Source: Cardiocondyla obscurior
Taxonomy: Eukaryota; Arthropoda; Insecta; Hymenoptera; Formicidae
Length of the DNA stretch: 64,000 bases
Direction: 5' to 3'
Assembly (NCBI RefSeq): GCF_019399895.1
Contig: NC_091875.1
Span: 1,364,001-1,428,000, forward strand
Below the pieces are notes generated by a model, which worked only from the letters and a program-made list of their open reading frames with translations, ran no database searches and had not been told where the DNA came from. Shown here one piece after another: positions 1 to 13,537 of the stretch; the stretch's first letter is position 1; every line of letters begins with the position of its first letter. A program made the position numbers and the translations under genes.

Positions 1-1571
1 TATTGCCGCTTTTATCAAAGCTCTTCTCAAGCGAGTCCTCGTTAATCAGCTTTTCAATTTTGTGGCATGTTAAGACAACATGATAACCATTCTGTGTACA
101 TTTGCGTAGCTGTAGTATTAAATAAAAAAATATGACGGGAGAAAGAGACTTGTTTGAAAGAGATCGAATGTATAAAAATCTCATAGGTCGTAAAACACCG
201 TGTCGAAAGGCACTTAAAACATCACGTGAACGGGTCTTTACTCGGTCGAGGAATTGATGACAACGGAGTACCTAATGATACGCATAAACAATAGTGACAA
301 TGGTTTCCTTCTCTCATGTGTTGGAGATACAAGAACACGCCACTGGCACTTTATAGACCTCGTAAAACGATAAAGACATCTATATACGATGCACAGTAGG
401 TAGTATAAAACAAATAGTCCCGGCTTGCGAGCCTCTTAACGTATTCGAGCCTCAAAGACTACGAAAGATTAGGCTGCCTTCTCGGTGAAAGCTGCTCATT
501 TCTTTGATACGCGATACAACTATATTTTTGTACATCCGATATTTTTTATACGTAATAAAATAAATTTTAATTACGTTATTATTATTTTAACTTATGTTAT
601 TATTAATTTATATAATTTAATAAAAAGAAATTTGCATAAAATATTTTATCTTGTTATAATAATAAATGTTGTTGGGGAAAAAAAATTTAGTAGTTAATCA
701 ATTAGTTGTTTAAATTTTTCTTTGGTTTTAGAGGAATAGAAAAATTTTTATAATTTATATTTATATTCGGATTTAAAATTGCAAAGTTCATATATTGTCC
801 CGTTCACGTGAAAAAGGAGGTTACTAGGGGTCAAAAACACATTGGAATCTCGAGAAACATGTGAGGGAGGGAGGAGGCAAACTTGGGTTTTAAATCATTG
901 TGGGATGAGTCGACTCCTTTACTGGTGGTCCCCGTTATCATGCGGTCGAGTTATTAACGACAGGGATTCTTAAGTAAAGAACCGCCCTTCGAGGCCCATG
1001 GTTATTAACCGTTTATTTATTGGAAAAGTTTTGTACGCGTTTTACATTTGTGCATTACGTAAACAGCTGTAATTTAAATATATTAATATTTTTACGAATA
1101 TTGTAATAAATTATGCGGATTTAAAAAATGAGATTTATCGCTATCTCTAAAGATAAAAAAAAAAATGTTGGAAACGGAAAATTAGAAATTAGTATAAAGA
1201 TTAAGTTATTAATGGCCAACATTTACAACAGAGTAATGTCAAAATTGTCAATTAAGTGCATTATTATTTTAAAGCCTAACTTATCATTATTTCAGGACAG
1301 TCGTGTAATTTCCTCTCGGGTTTATTCTCAGGGGATAACAGGAGGCGGGGATGAAAGGTTGTTCACAAAGTTGCATCGCGTGTCTCGTGGTATAATCGCG
1401 ACTATTTGAACTACAAAGGCTAAGCAAGATAGAGATAGTTTCTAATTTATTCGCTTTGGGCACATTTAACAGGTATCATGGGAGAAACACAAAAACGCTT
1501 ACTTGCGATGACACAGTTTAAATGTATTACTCTCGATATCTAAATCAGCAAGTCTCTTTTTCTCTTATCAT

Positions 1572-1751
1572 TAAATATTTTTATTATAACTAAAATTAGA
1601 TAATTTTATGATTTATTTAAATAACATAAAAATAATGTTCTTCTTGAAATTATATTTAAATAGTTAAATATAATTTCAAGAAAAACATTATTTTAATGTT
1701 ATTTAAATAAATCATAGAATAATCTAATTTTAGTTATAATAAAAATATTTA
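1572..1751. repeat. 180-bp near-perfect inverted repeat (foldback hairpin)
   Basis: The left arm, 1572-1659, is the reverse complement of the right arm, 1664-1751. Each arm is 88 nt and the loop is 4 nt (ATAG). I count four mismatches between the arms. The pairing continues outward by four more bases (ATCA at 1567-1570 with TGAT at 1752-1755) after one bulged T. The element is almost pure A/T and has no open frame. It could be a foldback MITE, a recent inverted duplication, or the template of a long double-stranded hairpin RNA. I see no obvious target-site duplication. Confidence 0.9.
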
Positions 1752-2848
1752 TGATTCTAACATCAGAGAATTAATCCTCAAAAAATTTGGGGAATTTACT
1801 CGATAGCAATTAGAGCTTCCTTTCCTTTCTCCGTCAGTACGATTGAATTGTTTAAGTGCGTGCTGTGTGCCAGATCGAAATCGAGATCGACTAAAGCAGA
1901 TCGCAGGGTGAAAGGATAGATCCGATAGAATTCATTAGAGAGCCGTGTTTCGCAAACATCGGAGGACATTGGAGGGGTGGAGGCTAAAGGGTGTCAAATC
2001 AAATTTCCCCGCCGGAGGCAGACGGACATCCGGCGCGTGCGGATCAATTCCCTCTTTTTTTTTTTTTTTTTCTCACCTCCTTCGCTTTTTCCTCTTTATT
2101 TTTACACAGTTCTCTCGATACACTGATTCCACCATCCTTTCGAAGGTCACCGACGGTTAAATAAACCCCTAGGTTCCGCGAGCGGACCTTTCTGCGAGTC
2201 GGAAAAGGCAACAGGACGAGATTGGCTTCTGGGGCGCGCCTCCTCTCATAGGGCCCTACGTAGATAAATGGTCTGTTACGTTGAACTTCTCTGATAGAGA
2301 TATTAATCTTTCTCAGGGCGCTCCCAACTCGCCTCTTCTTGTCACACTCCCTTCTCTTTCTACTTCTTCCATGTCCTGTGGCGATGTTCTTCTATTTTGG
2401 AAAATCTTGTCTGCTCTTTTTTACAGTTTTATACATATATCTTTTTTTATCTATTTTTTTTTTTTAACGTTATAACATGAGATCAAGATGTGTACATCGA
2501 CAAATATGTTATACATTTGAATCTTAATATCTAAGATACATACAACTAAATCTTGATTTATTCGTAATGAATTAATTATTTCTGATACGTTAATTCTGTA
2601 TTTTTTAAATGTCATTTTATATCTTATTAGTCCTATATTTATTTTAAGATATCATAAAGCTTTTTCTTTTTTTTTTTCTTCGTTGATATCATGAAAAGTG
2701 GAATATCATATGTCCATGTCAGAGGGGTGAAAAGTAACGTAAGGGCTCACAGTTTTGGTGAAAGTCGTCTTTCTGTGCGCGAACTTTTGGCTTTTTTATC
2801 CAGACGTGAAAATAATTTCTGCTGTTTTGATGCACGCTGTTCCTCTTT

Positions 2849-2850
<2 letters not shown>

Positions 2851-2879
<29 letters not shown>
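2851..2879. repeat. Poly(T) run, 29 bases
   Basis: This is an uninterrupted T run, one of the longest homopolymers in the window. It lies outside any supported exon. It could be the reverse-complemented tail of an old retroposed sequence or a plain slippage product; no recognisable element adjoins it. Confidence 0.9.
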
Positions 2880-3905
2880 GTTATTTATTACGTGTCAGTT
2901 ATCCTCTCAGTAAACGTATCCTAGCGGATTATACATAAAAAAAAAAAAAGAAATAGAAAGAGGAAGAAGAGAAGCAAACAAGAATACGTTTTTGGTTTTA
3001 AGCTGATGTAGGTACGAGGGTAAACAAAGATTTTACCGTTTTATAATTTGTGACTCTTTTAGACAGTTACTTTTTTTAATTCATGTACGTGCATATACGA
3101 AGGAGAGAACCGACTCATTAAAACTCAAGTTTTATATAGATCACATAATATGTTACACAGTAATTAATGCAGAGATTTATGCATGTAAGTCGATTATATA
3201 TTTATTTAGTTATTCAAAGCTTTACCGAACACGTTATCTCTTTCTCTCAATTCTTCCTTTTAGAATCTCTCAGAGAACTTTAATATCTTACCGTTGTAAC
3301 GAGTTTTCGCGTGAAGAGTTCTCGCGAGAATACCAAGACAATTTTGTTTGCGTCATTACTAACAGGTGAAAGAACAAGTTTAATTTTAGTTTTGCCTCTT
3401 TTCTTTATTTTGCCAAAAAAAATTTGCCGAAACGAAATTTAGTTCTTCCATAAAATCGTAAAATTTACACGAGACACTTTAAGTAAACAAATGTAAAATT
3501 GCTTTAGCTAATTCTATAAGTTACACATTTTTTTTTTTTAACAGAAAAACATTAAGTAATACGTATAGCGTGTTTAAGAATTATTTGAAGAAATATATAA
3601 CTTTTAAATGTCTATTACGAAAATTAAGAAAAATTTATTCAACACTTAAATATTCAATATTCTCGCTAACAGGGATGTTAATGCCTGAAACACTTGTTAG
3701 AAGCGAAAGGTCGTTTAAGAATCGTAAGCGCCGTCTAGCTCGAATGCAAACGCGACACACGCTTCGATATTCACATGTACAAACGAACGAGAGGGAACAA
3801 TATAGAGTTCCATGGGGTAGAAATGCACAGTATGCTATGGTGCGTGGTATCGCAGCTGAGGTGGGGATAGATCGATAGCATAAGGGGCCTTTCAGACCTT
3901 ATGGT

Positions 3906-4002
3906 GCCTCCTCCCTCTCCTCCTCCTCCTCTTTTCCTCCTCCATCTCCTCCTTTTCTCACTTTCCTCTCTTTTCTCTCTGTCTCTCTGTGTTTCTCTTC
4001 GC
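3906..4002. repeat. Pyrimidine-rich (CT) tract
   Basis: Roughly 95 bases are almost all C and T on the + strand, with CTC and CTCT repeats, so the - strand is polypurine. Similar polypurine blocks elsewhere in the window lie just upstream of Inr motifs. Here no clear exon or promoter follows on the purine-strand side. Confidence 0.75.
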
Positions 4003-4554
4003 TTCGTTTCGGTCCGCGAAATTAACGCGCGTTTTGCGTCGCACGCTTTGTACGAGGGGATGAAGAGCTTTCTTAAATGAGAAAGAAGGAGGAGGTTAAG
4101 GGGTAGACGTTTTATCCTGCCTTTCTCCTTTTATTAACGAGTCACAGGTCGCGGTCGATTTCACGGAATTTTGTCTTCTCGCGTTTCGCCGCTTCCGCCC
4201 GCGGTTTTCTTTTAGTCACCGTTACTCGGGGCCGTTTGAACGAAAGGGTTGAGGTTGAAAAACCGCAAATTGCGTGGGGAACACGTAGCGTTGTTGTTTA
4301 CGTGTGAGAAAATCGATATTAAATGCAGGGGGGCTCGATGAAAGAGAGAGAAAAAAAACGAGAGATATTGAGGGTACCGGCCTTTTTTTTTTTTTTTTTC
4401 TGTACGCTACTTCACTTTGCACGTGTGAGCATATGTTCAAGGTGTCGATTGGGGGACGTCATTCAAGCCCTTAATACAGGATGCTTTATTAACAGCAATG
4501 CTGATGAAGGGATTAATGAATAGATTAAAGCTCGCTAAATTAAAATTTGCAACG

Positions 4555-4582
4555 TACATACGTACGCACGTATACGTATGTA
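4555..4582. repeat. Alternating purine/pyrimidine palindrome
   Basis: TACATACGTA (4555-4564) and TACGTATGTA (4573-4582) are perfect reverse complements around an 8-nt spacer. Most of the element alternates purine and pyrimidine. It is a local simple-sequence palindrome of unknown significance. Confidence 0.8.
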
Positions 4583-7011
4583 TGTGGTTTGGGAATTGTT
4601 ATCAAATTTTTGGACAATAACTATTAATAATTTGATATTAAAAGAAATTTTTTTATTTTACACACGTTGCGTTAATTCCTTTAATTTTAAAAATACGCGA
4701 AACGAAGCTGAGGAAGTCGTTCGGATATAGTGATTAAAGCGATACTTCCGGTGGTAGTTATCGAGCTGCGAAGATAACATCGCGGCTTTCGATCACTGTC
4801 AGAGGGATAGCGAGCGTATATCAGAGAAGCAATATTCGTACCGATGCATCGTTAGGGTACGACAAACCCCACTTCCGAGACTTCCTGTAACGACACTCTA
4901 GGTAATGTCGCTAATTAGATGCACGACTACATCGACCAGCGATAGACGAAGAATAATTAGCACGAGCCGGAGCAGGAGAAAAGGTGATTCTGTCTGAAGG
5001 GGATGATAAGACGTTGAGGGTGATAAGGAACTTTTAGGGAATTGAACGGGAGATTTCGGTGAAGTATGGTTCGCATTAAAGAAAAAGAAAAAAAAAAATT
5101 GCGATAGCGGATTTGGGGATAAATTTATAAAATAGGACTATATCTTTTCAGACGTATATTTTTACTGGTGTAGAAATCTGTGTTGTAAAATTGTTATTAA
5201 TGTAAATTTTATATAATTTTCACTATTTTATACTGTGCAAATTACGAGATTAAATATGCAGAAAAGTTGTAAATGAGACATTTCTATAAATCGTAAATAT
5301 TATATAACCTAGACATGTACAGGTATTCGTAATAGTTAATAAATCATTTTACATTAAATTATGTATAGGTGTACAATAATAGGTAAAGTGAAATGATAAT
5401 TATAGTAATAGTAGGTACACTTATTTCTCACGGAATGTGAGACGTTTGATTGTGAGGATCCCCTCCGACTAATCGAACATAGAGGACAGGAACGGAGGGC
5501 TAAGGTCTGACGGAGAGAGTAATGTAAGATCGTTAGTTTCCGGTCGAACGTGCTCGCAGCACAATGGAGTGAGTCTGAATTGGTCACGATGTACCTACGG
5601 GGGTGTCCTACCCGTGCTGTCTAATGAGCCTTGACGTCATACTTTCATGATACTTGGCACTCTCGTATTTCAATGCACTTCTCGCCTCTCGTGAATCGCC
5701 GGCGTATTATATCACCATAAATGGATTAATGGCGTGTCAGATGATTAGTTACAGTATCGGTTTTATGGTCTTTCATAAATTTCAAGGTTGAGCGACCTTC
5801 GTGAATTTTAATATCAGACAGAAATAAAATACAACTTTCGAGATTTAATTTTTTAAATAATTTCTGCATAATTTTTAAACTTTGTTTATACCTATAATAT
5901 ATAAATTAGGTCTGTAAGTTTGGAATTATATACGTTATTGCATCGGGATTTGAGAATCACGAAATGTTATCGTAGTCATTGTTATCGATCGTATTAATGG
6001 TGAGCGGACGCGAGAACAATTGTAATCGTGGATGATCCGCGACTACGCGTGAGTACCGTGTGTCCATTTGTCGCGCATTAACTGTGTTTATGCTCGTAGC
6101 CAGCGGGGACAGTCGGCGTGCATCGTTAATCACGACAAATTTACTGTGATTAATTATGCTTTTCGGTCGATTAGCTCTCTCCTCCTCTTGCTTCCCCATC
6201 GATTCTTCTATCTCTCTTATCTACCACTTTCTCTGTACCATGTTAATATTAGAAATTCATTTATCAAAAAGTAACAAAAATTAAAATTTTAATAACGACT
6301 TATAATTATTTTTTAATTGTTATTAATAGTAATACAAGTTTGCATATTAATTTTTCATTCAAATTTTTTTTTAATTTACCTGAGTTATGTTGCATTTAAA
6401 GATGTTATACAAGGAAATTTGTTAGCGATAAAAAGATTAAATTTTCGTTCAATGATTGACGAAGAAAATAGCTCTTTCGAGCTATGGTTTGCACGGTTTC
6501 CTCGGAAAAACGTCGGCGAGAAACGGGGTGGATCTGAAAAGAGAGATTGAGGGAGAGGTCGTCCTCCCTCCGACCGGATGTGTCATTTGGTACCTGGGTC
6601 ACGTACCTCTTCGTATCGACAGGCCAACCAGCAGCCAACCAGGAGGTCTCCACTCCGTTGCTTCTCGTCACTGTGCGCGATTCTCGGCTCAGGATCTCAG
6701 CATAGCGAAACAATCGCTGACATTTCTCCGAAAACTATTTACATTGTCTGAAAATGCAATGCATCTTGAAATAAATAGCTATGAAATGGCGTAAAAAATT
6801 AAAAATGACACTTAATTTATTTTATGCAAATAACGTTGTAGGAATTATTTTAGCATTAATTTTTATTTTCATTAAATAGTTACTTTTTTTTTTAAGATAG
6901 ATTTAATCTAGGTAATAAGTTAGTTTTTATTTTAGATTTAAAAATCTATAGAAAACTTTAATTAAAAAAATTTTCAAGATTTATTAAATCGTTTAATATT
7001 ATTTGTTACAG

Positions 7012-7103
7012 GACATCAAGTGTTTCGCAGTGATGGTACAGCGATGAGCCTGCAGGCACCAGCTCAACGTCCTGCGAGGTATTCCCCTCAGGAGACCATC
7101 AAA
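7012..7103 (+). CDS. Candidate distal N-terminal exon of the neuron navigator gene
   Basis: A 92-nt exon-like block lies between an acceptor (TTTGTTACAG) and a consensus donor (AAA|GTAAGT). One frame is open across the whole exon, and an in-frame ATG at 7044 would give 20 codons starting MSLQAPAQRPARYSPQ and ending in lysine with phase 0. Vertebrate navigators often read lysine or glutamine just before the IYTDWAN start of the CH domain, and the CH exon at 36058 also begins in phase 0. The exon could therefore be a distal alternative N-terminus of this gene. It could equally splice to the phase-0 exon at 23285 or belong to another transcript. The bases before ATG (GCG) are only fair, and an out-of-frame mini-ORF at 7032 overlaps it. 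Upstream exons were not found. Confidence 0.5.
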
Positions 7104-10100
7104 GTAAGTCTAAACATTTTAATATTTAAAATAATAAGTAAAATAAATGTTCTAGTCATACTTTACAGTATACTACAAGATTTCAATACTTAATTTTAAT
7201 ATCTTAAAGATCAAAATGTTTTAAAAATTGTTAAAAATTTGAAATGCACATGTTGTTTTATTTTACGATTGTAATCAAAATTTGTGTTTTACTAATTAAA
7301 AAAAAAAAGAACATTTTTCTAAAATATGTAAAGAATTGTAGTAAAATTAACAAAAGCGTTTCTTTTTATAAAATTCAACATCAGTCAGTGACAAACAACA
7401 TTTATTTTGCTTTTTGTTTTGCTATACATCTCGTTTTTTCCGGACGATAATTAACAGTGGAATTCGCTCTCGCGATGATAACGCGTGGGTCACGTTACAA
7501 CCCCGTTTGCAACCCGTGTCGAGATTAACCCCTCACGGCTGACTGTACACAGCTTGTACCACTCGACAGTTGCGCCGTGAAGACGGCAAAAGAAAAATAG
7601 AAAACGTCTTTAGACATCGACACGTATGTTCGTCGTCGCTAAAAAGAAATATAAATTTAAAAAATTTAAAGAACCACTTAAATTATAAAAGAAAAAGATT
7701 AAAATAGTAAAATATTTATACACGTAAAAATCGTATAACTTATTAAAAGTATCGGGATTTTCGTATAATAATTTAGAGAATTTAAGAGAAGCAGCGAGAA
7801 AGACGCAATTTACATATTTTTTGCGGATGTTGTTATTTCGAACGATAGTCAAAATTAATATTCCGTTTCATACAACGATGGTCTTCTCGCGGTACCTCAT
7901 GCGTAGTCAGATAATTTTCCACACGGATGCTTCCTCGGTCGCTGTTTTCTTTTCACTCTGTGTCTCACTTTGACTTTGCTGACGTCACCCTATTGAAAGG
8001 CTGTGAAATAAAGGGGTAGGCATAGGTGACAAAAGATTCTAGCTCATTGAGATGCCAAGGACTCTCAGTGAAATTTGATTTTGCAAAATTATAATAAAGA
8101 ATAATAAATTATTTATTATATTTTAACGTGAATAGTATTTACGCAGATTTTTTATTTACAAATTTTACAGTCAATAGATTTCACAACATACACTTTAATA
8201 ATTATGGAGTTACAGCTATTGCGGTTATCATTATCGGTTGTTCCAACCTCCCACATTTTCCAACCCCTTTCGCTTTGATTTATTAAAAAGAAGAATTCAT
8301 GAGGGTCGAAAGCTCAGCAAAGTCGTGCGCGGGAGATGTGCAAGAAACGCACGGCGGTGTGTAGTAAGATTCTGCAAGCGTAAGCCAATTTAGCGCGTGC
8401 TAACCCTCCATCTCCTGTATCTTCCGTCTCTTCTTGTAAAGTCCAATTTACACCACTCAGTTTCAAAGATTATCCCATCACTAGACGCTTGTTTCGCTAA
8501 AGTTTTGGTAAAGATATAAAACAGTTAACATACGCAGGTATAATTTAAAAATATTTTTTGACATTAAAAAAAAAAAAAAAAAAATAGAAAATAAAAAAAA
8601 ATTAGTAAAAATATTAATTTTATATTCTGCTTTAACTAGAAATTGTTTTCAACAAATAATATGAAATTTGAATTATTTTGATATAGTTTTACGTTTTTCT
8701 TTAATTTTTATAATTTATTTGGCGGAAGTTAAACGTATGAGATGAGCTTAAGTTCGCGTATCGTCGCGTAGCGCGCGTCAAGCTAGGTGTTATATCTTTA
8801 ATTATCCGCGCAGTCGAGGGACGAAGGAGGACTCGAGGGATGTTGCGAGAACTACCCAGAGGGTTGCAAAATGGTATCATCTCGTCCTCATAGTAGGGGC
8901 GTGGCTCTTTCTGGTCACCGGAAATCTCATCTTCCTTCCGCTTTTTACCAAATATCCGTTTGCAGGTAGCGTAGTTGTCATAAACAATACATAAATATAC
9001 AAATAAATTTTTTTATTGTATTTGTACGACACTTTTACAATTTCTATTTAAAGTCAAACATTTTTAATGACGGAATTTACAGTATTAAGCATTTTACGGG
9101 AAACGTTTACATCATTAAATTCTCATTAACTTGAAATTCCTAACATTTCTCATTAATGAAAATAAAATAGCCAGGCTATTTCACACGTCTGTAATCTTTA
9201 ATTCCCTCACGCATAGCAAAAAAAGGTTCTAGTTTCGGAACGGGAAATCACCCTATGGAATTTAGCGGGTGGGTGTCAACGCGGAAGTTATTGCGGGAGG
9301 GCAAAGGGGGATGGGAAGTCGACTTGAGGGTCGGTACTCGCACAAGAATATCCCTCGGGCAAATTCGCGAACGTGGTCAGGCATCGATTAGCCATTCGCG
9401 GGGATCGAGTCCGTATCATTCTTCCCCCGGTTGTTCTCGAGATATATCGCGGCTTTCTCTCCGTCTCTCTCGCAACATATTGCACATAGCCGGAGGGCGG
9501 TTATCGTCGATATCGCGTGAAGCGTGTTCCGAGATATCGTCGTAAGACTTGAGCTTTTTTTTTTTTTATGTAAAGCGTCGATTAGACCGCCGTCCCCTTT
9601 GAAACTATCTATCTGGTTTTATTACGTCTACAAGTATACTATATTATGATTTGAAACTGATAAACGTTTTAGAAAATTTTTTTTTTATATAAACAAGTAC
9701 ATAATAATTATTTGAAACGGGTATAATAATTCTTTTATCCGGGTATAAAAATATTTATTTATTAAGTAATTGTAATTTCAACGCTACAAATATAAAAATA
9801 TTTTTGTAAACGTTTGTCTTGCTCTTCTCGTATTAACATGTGCTTGAAACTTTGGAGTCTTGCGGTTGATTTGGCAAGTTTAACTGCTAGAATTCATGAT
9901 CGTTGAGGCGACCGCAACGTCAGTTACCGTCTATCCTTTAGAATTATTAATTAGACACGAGAGAAACTAATTTACATACGCTGTTTCCGAGGGTTACAAA
10001 TCGTATATGTTCGTAAATTTCTTCACTAAGGATAAACCTTCGGTGTCAGTAGCGTTTGCTTTTGAATCGAGAAACGAAATTTTAATAGACACTTTTAATT

Positions 10101-11286
10101 TATGCGCTAAATATATATTGTTGGCGAGAATTAATAATATTATCAAAAACGTCGTGTACACTTGCGTGCTAATAAAGCAGTCGCAAGAACGACGATTTAC
10201 GGCACATCTAATAAGGGGGAAATTAGCGCGGTTCTTATCCGAGAAGTGCATATGTAAACTTTTTTTTTTACCCCAACGATAATTAATAGCCCGCTGAATT
10301 ACGATCGTCCTTTAGCCGACAATCACTCGCGGCCGGAAACTTATATAATTTATTGTGTCTCCTTGTCGTAGACAAGGGAGTTACAATTCAAATTCAAGAG
10401 ACGATTTTTTTTTCTTCCAGTAGATTTAAGAGGTCCTTTAATTTAAAGGGTGCAAGGAGGAAAAATATAGAGAGGGAAAGAGAGAGAAAAAAAATAATTA
10501 GTGGCACGTAAGGTCGGACTCTTAATCGCGATGCGTGACAACGCAGGGGCTCAGCCGAACCCCGGTAATATTAATCTTCGATTAAAGGCTTATCGTGCCC
10601 ACGTGACCACGCGCGCGGAAAATTCGGCTGCAAAAAAATAACTTGGGTGCTATTCTTGTCGTGATCGCGATTTTACGGCTTGATGTACCCTCTCCCTCGC
10701 GCGTTTCCCCCATGCTATACGACATGGCTTTTAAAATCCTCCAAACGATTTGTTGAAACAACGTTAATTGCCCCGTGAAAATAAATTTATAATTGTTAGA
10801 AAAATATTTTCTTTTATATCAATATTCAAATAATTTTCTAAATAGCAATTTTCTTTAATTAAAATTTCACGGATATTTAGATAAGATTAAGTGGTGGTTA
10901 GTTCGGTGGTGTGTGACATTCAAGACGATAGTAATTCTCTGTCAGTCGAACCGCTTAATTTCCTCGTTGTTTTTTTTAACCCTCTAAAAGGTAATAGGTT
11001 AACGTATGTAAGGGATCTAGGACACGGGCCTTGTTCTAATCGATACGTCGAAAGTCAAGTAGTTTAATAGCTGTCTTTGTTTATGCTTGCTTTAAGTGTT
11101 GTGCGAGGCAGAAAATAAAAAAAATTCTAAATCGAACTTGAAAACTTCTAAATGCTAATGAAAGCTTTGAATAACTCGGGAACTTTGGACCTAAACTAAC
11201 ATCACGCGGCTTAAACTGCCTAAGTTTCCGCAATCTACGCAATTACATTTAGATCCTCACGAACGATCGAGAGATTGTCCCGCGAA

Positions 11287-11325
11287 ACGCATCCTCGTCA
11301 TCGTCTTCCTCGGACGAGGATGCGT
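11287..11325. repeat. 13-bp perfect inverted repeat, GC-rich
   Basis: ACGCATCCTCGTC (11287-11299) pairs perfectly with GACGAGGATGCGT (11313-11325) across a 13-nt pyrimidine-rich loop. The arms are GC-rich, unlike the AT-rich surroundings, so the match is less likely to reflect composition. The function is unknown; it could be a small RNA hairpin or a dimeric protein-binding site. Confidence 0.85.
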
Positions 11326-13499
11326 GTAACCCTGAGAAAGTTTTCGTCCTTTAACATTTCCACCCTAAGAATTGAGAATCGATACCACCGTCGCTCGACG
11401 CGGTAGCGGAGTTTCTGCAACTTTGCTCCGTGGGGGAGGGTCGAAGAGCGAGGGGGCTAAAAGGATACCTTCAGAGCTGTGCCTCCAGAATTTGGGGGTT
11501 TCACGATATTTATGTGACAGCAGCTGTAGGCGCTCCACCCCCGGCTCGGGCTGTTTCAAGGCACGGCCTGTTTCAAGTTCTAAGCTTCTTCGGGGCCAGG
11601 GTGCGCGAGGATAAGAGGTAACAGTAACCCGAGAAATATCACTTGTACGGCGCAAAAAATTGCACGACACCTAAACCCTGATTTAAAAAGGGTGATTTGT
11701 GAAAAATGGCGCAACGTTTTTATTTACATATTTTATGAAAAAAATTGGTTGGTTTCTTTTTTTTTTTTTTAATCGTTCTTAATTAATTAAAATTGGATTA
11801 AAATCGATTCTTTATAGGACTATGATGTAGGTGTATAATAGAATTATAATTGTCAAAAAAACACAATAACTTAAATATACCTGTAGTCTTAGGTTAGTCT
11901 AATACACAAGACGCTCGTATATTTCGATTAGAAGTAACGAGGGAGATAATGGCCAGGGTTTGTACTCTACCTAACAATTTCGTATGATAATTTCTTAGTA
12001 GTCTCACGTGACAATTCATTCAAATTTGACCCTTAATTTTTATTTTGATAGACATACTTTTCATTAAAAAAAAAAAAAAATTCTCTCTTTGACTATACAT
12101 ACACATTTAACCTTTTCGCTAAAATTATTAAATCGATTTTATCATTTCCTATTTGGTTTCGTATTTTACTTCAATGAGATACGAATCTGTCTCATTTATT
12201 CGTACTTTGGGTTGAGTAGTTTGGAATATGTTCCAAGATAGAACAAGTATATAGAAAGTTTCTCGATCACCCGGACATAGATCCGCTCGCTTGGGGGTTG
12301 AATTACCATTTTGAGAGGTCGAGTGGCGAAGGTTACGAGGATAGGATAGACGCACGTACTACGAGTTGATAATGATATTATAATTTGATAGCTAGTGCGG
12401 ATACGGGTAAAACCGGGGCGTCTCATTAGTACGCGGCTCAATTAAGGAACTTTTCGTCGTCGGCTAACCAAGATAAAAGTTTTGGTTAATATATCCGCGT
12501 GACTTGCATCGTCGCGCACTTGCAACATGATGCTCGACATATTTTAATTAGCAGGAAGAGATTACGAAACATAATTAATAACCCGCTGTGAGAAATTTTT
12601 ATTTTACTTTTAGTACTTCTGCATTTTCTAATTTACTTTACCTTTATGTTTCTAAACTGCCGCTTTTATCATTTATAAAATGTCTGCAAAACAATTAGTA
12701 TGTTAAATGATACTACAAATAACGCGAATCGAGCATTGTAAATTTAAACTTTGAATATTTATGCTCTTTATGCATTATCTTGTAGGCAATAGCGCTTTAC
12801 TAAAATTAGAACAACTCGAATTATTCGCAATACTTACTACAATCAAGCACATTTGTGCTCGTACTAATGACTGCACATGTGCTACTATTCCCGGTAGTAG
12901 TCAGATCAAAGCACTCGAAATCGTACAGGGAATGATCGATTGCTTCCGACATTAACGTCACATCGTCATTATTGTCCACAGCAATCTACAGATTTATCGG
13001 AACATAAAAAAAAAAATTAAGTATACATAGAATTGCCTTAATTTCAATAATAGAAATAATTATTGAAATTTATAAGATTCAATTTTTTTTTTGTTAACAA
13101 AATTATGCAATTTATCCGACCATTTACAGAAAATTGTAATCGCTAAAAAGGGGATAATAGTTAATTAATTAATTTTTGAAATCGGGAGGGATAAAATGCG
13201 TCTTGCGTGTTTGGAAAAGGGTTTATATTATTATCGCTGATCGCGGATACACGGTTATACGTTATCGAACGTCGGCTTGCGCGCGTGATATGTAACCGGT
13301 GACATGCAAGAAATGGTTTGCATGCGAGCGATTGCGAAAACATGCGTGATATTATGTGACGTAAGAAAGGCTCGTAGACATAAAAGTGGAGAAATGAGGA
13401 ATTAAATATTCCTCCGGTAAATAAACACGCGATCGAGATTAAGCAGGCTTCTTTTACTTTGTTAACATTAATTGGCAGCGTTGACGTGCGCTTATTTCA

Positions 13500-13537
13500 A
13501 TTTGTCAACATCTCCTAATTAGACGATGTTGACAAAT
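13500..13537. repeat. 13-bp perfect inverted repeat around a CTAATTAG core
   Basis: ATTTGTCAACATC (13500-13512) and GATGTTGACAAAT (13525-13537) are exact reverse complements. The 12-nt spacer contains the palindrome CTAATTAG, whose TAATTA core is the classic homeodomain binding sequence. The symmetry suggests a regulatory site or a hairpin; no transcript evidence is visible. Confidence 0.85.

Larger units (their letters stand above)
1..7011. other. AT-rich non-coding stretch left of the first exon
   Basis: I see no convincing gene here. The stretch contains many poly(T) and poly(A) runs (for example 29 T at 2851-2879), a large foldback element at 1572-1751, a pyrimidine-rich tract at about 3906-4002 and an alternating purine/pyrimidine palindrome near 4555-4582. 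The open frames are short, rich in lysine, phenylalanine and isoleucine, and look like chance products of the base composition. If the exon at 7012 is internal, at least one upstream exon of its transcript should lie here or further left; I could not identify it. Confidence 0.6.
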
